From positions 286,293-298,490 of the forward strand of contig QKYT01000070.1 of the NCBI GenBank assembly GCA_003550305.1: a stretch of DNA of 12,198 bases. The letters are read 5' to 3'. The DNA is from Glomus cerebriforme (Eukaryota; Glomeromycota; Glomeromycetes; Glomerales; Glomeraceae). A model generated the notes under the pieces. The model ran no database searches. It was not told the DNA's origin and saw nothing but the letters and a program-made list of their open reading frames with translations. The stretch's first letter is position 1, and every line of letters starts with the position of its first letter. Below are positions 9,801-12,198 of this stretch, piece after piece. A program made the translations under genes and the position numbers.

Positions 9801-10044
9801 GATCTGTTGTAGCCCAAACGTAACCATGTCCCGAATCCGACTTGGGATATCCCAAATCAAACTTGGGACAATCCTATGTCCGAAATTTAACCATATCCCA
9901 AACAAAAACTAGTAAATTTTAAATGTTTAAGACGTCTCAAACTACCATTTAAGACTGGGTTAGTTTGGGACATGGTCAAGTTTCGGATATAAGGTATTCC
10001 CAAGTTTGATTTGGGACATGGTAGTGTTTGGGCTACAACAGATC
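9801..10044. mobile_element. 244-bp foldback / MITE-like element with long inverted arms
   Basis: GATCTGTTGTAGCCCAAAC at 9801-9819 is the perfect complement of 10026-10044. The pairing continues imperfectly through almost the whole element: left arm about 9801-9903, right arm about 9963-10044, loop about 59 bp. The left arm holds an extra block of about 21 bp (GAATCCGACTTGGGATATCCC), a diverged duplicate of the adjoining AAATCAAACTTGGGA unit. The ends can also be read as TGTTGTAGCCC...GGGCTACAACA flanked by a 4-bp GATC duplication. There is no open reading frame, so it would be non-autonomous. It lies about 240 bp past the channel gene's stop codon and could be transcribed in its 3' UTR. Confidence 0.75.
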
Positions 10045-11831
10045 CAAACTAGTGAACAGCTTGGCTTTTTCAATCCTAATCTTACTCCATGAATAAGATA
10101 AAGATTTCATATGAAATTTCAATCATGATTGAGATTGAGATTAATCGAAGTTTGAATATATGTATAAAGTAAAAAAAAAATTCTTTTTTGGATGTCAGCT
10201 GACACGATTTTTAATTTTATGAAAATAAACAGACAAGGAAATTTATATTATTGTGTAACTTTTAACGGCCATGTCCCCATGTCAATCTGTTTTCGATCAT
10301 GTTCTTTGTGAAACCAGATTAACCTCTAATCTCTCAATCACGGCCTTTGTGAATTGTATAGTCAAAAGCTCTCTACCTGAGATAGACATTTAATACTATG
10401 CGGACTTTTGTTTTTTTATGTTAATAGTATACTGTACGTGGTTTAGATGCCCTTGAATGTGAATAATTAAACGCGAACAATCTTGTAATAATTCATAATA
10501 TTATAAATTTAAAGATTTATATATATACAATATCTTGGGTTTGAAATTTTTTATTACTGTAATTATAATTATTACGATTTAATATTAGTTTTTTATTTAT
10601 TCTGTTATTTGTTTCATTAATTTAATATTTTGATTTTTGAATATTTCTAAATAACTTTGATGAAATTGCATAAATTAAAAAAATAAAATAAAATAAATGT
10701 TATAATTATTCAAATATTGAAATTATATCTTCTACTAAATAATGAAATATATTGTACAGTATTTATTCTGATTTTCTTGTTTTACCCATTTCTTTATCAT
10801 TATTTATCCCCATACACTTAGTTTTTCATATGATGCCATATTTGCTCTTCTACTTTTTGTTTATACATTAATATTAACTCAAATTCACTTTCATCTCAGC
10901 TATTTAAAAAGCTTTGATATAAACTTCATATAAAATTTCCTGTTTAGAATTTTCTGACATGTTTGTAAAGCATTACTGTTTATAGTTATATGTTGGCTAT
11001 TTGCTTGATCATTTCCATCTTATAACTCAATCCTATTTCTTCTTTTAAATCACATACTGTAGCCTTTCATCGATGAAGAAATTTTTCCACAGTATTGGCT
11101 GGTAAAGGAGTAATAGCTGATGGTGAAGGAGTGGTTGGTAGGAAGCAATAGCCAAGAGTGAAGAAAGAGTTGGTTAACTTTCCTTGGTCTAACTCATCTC
11201 TTGTGAATTCTTTAATTATTTTGTTATTAGCCCTACTTTCTCTGCTGGTATTAGTTACGAAATTGAGCACTTTGGCAACCATTCGCCTGTTTTAGTGACA
11301 ATTCGTGCAATGTAGAGACTTATCGGTAGCGTAAACGGCTCCATTATTTGCTTATTCAGGTGATTACATCTTTTCTATTATTTATTGAATAAATATGTGA
11401 TATTTAGATTATATTAACTTATATAATCTTGACATGACAGCAGTCCTGATCAATCGTTATATACAATCAAAAACTGACAAATTGTTTTATATCTTTGCAG
11501 GTCATATTCTTTTTTTCGATTCTTGGAAAATTCTTAGATATCGTGATAATTAATTGAATTCATTTTTAATATTTATTTATTTTATAATAAAAAAATATTT
11601 ACCTTTATTGTTTGCACCATATATTGGCCAAAACTTTTAAAGTAACTAAGTAACTCGAATCGAAGCTATAAAATCCTAATCAGTAATTTACATAATGCAA
11701 CACAGTTTTTATTCTAAAACCCTCAACAAAATCATTTTTACACTTTTTTTGCAGTTTCGTTTATTTTTTAGCAAAATCATAAAATATTATTATTTGACAA
11801 ACACAAACAGACTTTTATTAAATAAGATTAT
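10045..11831. other. Intergenic spacer with a possible gene relic near 11040-11345
   Basis: Mostly AT-rich. Between 11040 and 11345 the base composition becomes more balanced. A stop-free minus-strand frame of 71 codons (11282-11067) occurs there, and the opposite strand is also open for long runs. I do not recognise the peptide (it contains PTTPSPSAITPLPANTVEKF). The patch at 10260-10400 is also GC-richer, with a CTTTGTGAA repeat, but shows no gene. The rest is featureless. Confidence 0.5.
11814..11819 (-). promoter_or_regulatory. Possible poly(A) signal AATAAA of the Sel1 gene
   Basis: The minus strand reads AATAAA starting 12 nt after the stop codon, followed by mixed AT-rich sequence. 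In DNA this AT-rich the hexamer is expected by chance quite often, and the spacing is short for a fungal 3' UTR. Confidence 0.25.
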
Positions 11832-12198
11832 TTAAAAGAATAATGAATACAAGGATTTAATATTATTCCAAATATAAAATGTAACTCTAGATAAAATATT
11901 ATTTAACTTAGTCTTTGCTTCTTTGGTCTTTTTAACAATTCCTTCAATAAATCGATGATATCTTAATTTAACTTGTGCTCTTGCATGTCCACCTTCAGCT
12001 GCTTTTAAATACCATTCAAATGCTTTTGTTCTATCTTTATTAATTCCTTTACCATACTGATAGCAAAATCCTAAATTATATTGTCCTTGAGTACATCCTG
12101 AATTAGCTGATTTTAAATACCATTCAAACGCTTTTGTTTCATCTTTATCGATTCCTTTACCGTATTGATAGCAATATCCTAAATTACATTGTGCTCTT
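11832..12198 (-). CDS. Sel1-repeat (SLR) protein, 3' end only
   Basis: The minus strand is open from the right edge (first full codon at 12197) to TAA at 11832-11834, giving 121 C-terminal residues. It contains two complete 36-residue Sel1-like repeats, at 12197-12090 and 12089-11982. Both carry the hallmark NLGxCYQYGKGIxKDxTKAFEWYLK, with a Gly-Tyr-Gly turn and the closing AxxG. A third repeat starts as RAQVKLRYHRF and then decays into a basic tail, KKTKEAKTK, followed by about 26 less ordered residues ending LYSLFF. Sel1 repeats are TPR-like alpha-solenoids that scaffold protein complexes. In Rhizophagus they are often fused to protein kinase domains, so an N-terminal kinase beyond the window is possible but not visible here. 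The gene converges on the channel gene across about 2.3 kb of spacer. Confidence 0.87.
   Translation of the reverse strand, partial: RAQCNLGYCYQYGKGIDKDETKAFEWYLKSANSGCTQGQYNLGFCYQYGKGINKDRTKAFEWYLKAAEGGHARAQVKLRYHRFIEGIVKKTKEAKTKLNNILSRVTFYIWNNIKSLYSLFF

Noticed and set aside
10280..10350. Possible tRNA-like fold in the GC-richer patch
   Set aside because: AATCTG/CAGATT can pair, but there is no cloverleaf, T-loop or anticodon arm consensus.

Overview
The window reads as nuclear DNA from a very AT-rich filamentous fungus, most likely an arbuscular mycorrhizal fungus (Glomeromycotina, Rhizophagus-like). What the sequence shows directly is long T/A homopolymer runs, short GT-AG introns of 69-106 nt, AT-biased codon use and long gene-poor spacers. 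The organism call is inference. It rests on those traits and on recognising two families that I know to be heavily expanded in Rhizophagus: large 'ion transport domain' proteins with a WD-like N-terminus, and Sel1-repeat proteins.

Layout. Positions 1-4168 are AT-rich spacer with no convincing gene. They hold a GCCGAAAT/ATTTCGGC palindrome cluster (1313-1480) and a small element bounded by an 11-bp inverted repeat (3325-3432). Positions 4173-9560 (+) hold one long spliced gene. I assemble it as 11 exons and 10 introns, giving 4575 nt of coding sequence and 1524 residues, with reading phase preserved at every junction. Positions 9561-11831 are spacer again. They contain a 244-bp foldback (MITE-like) element at 9801-10044 and a slightly GC-richer stretch near 11040-11345 that might be a gene relic. 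Positions 11832-12198 (-) are the 3' end of a Sel1-repeat gene that continues beyond the right edge.

Function. The main gene encodes a predicted membrane cation channel. About 900 residues of cytosolic, partly WD40/beta-propeller-like sequence with two Glu/Lys-rich spacers are followed by a six-helix TRP-like channel (residues about 1097-1360) and a charged C-terminal coiled coil. The channel core resembles animal TRPV channels in its S4-S5 linker and in the end of S6, but I see no ankyrin repeats. The Sel1 gene converges on it and is probably independent. No operon-like linkage is visible and none is expected in a fungus.

The most interesting points are the fused architecture with an acid-free pore loop, a 25-nt microexon that encodes the channel's gating linker, and three inverted-repeat elements of different design in the spacers. 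I see no tRNA, rRNA, CRISPR array or transposase gene.
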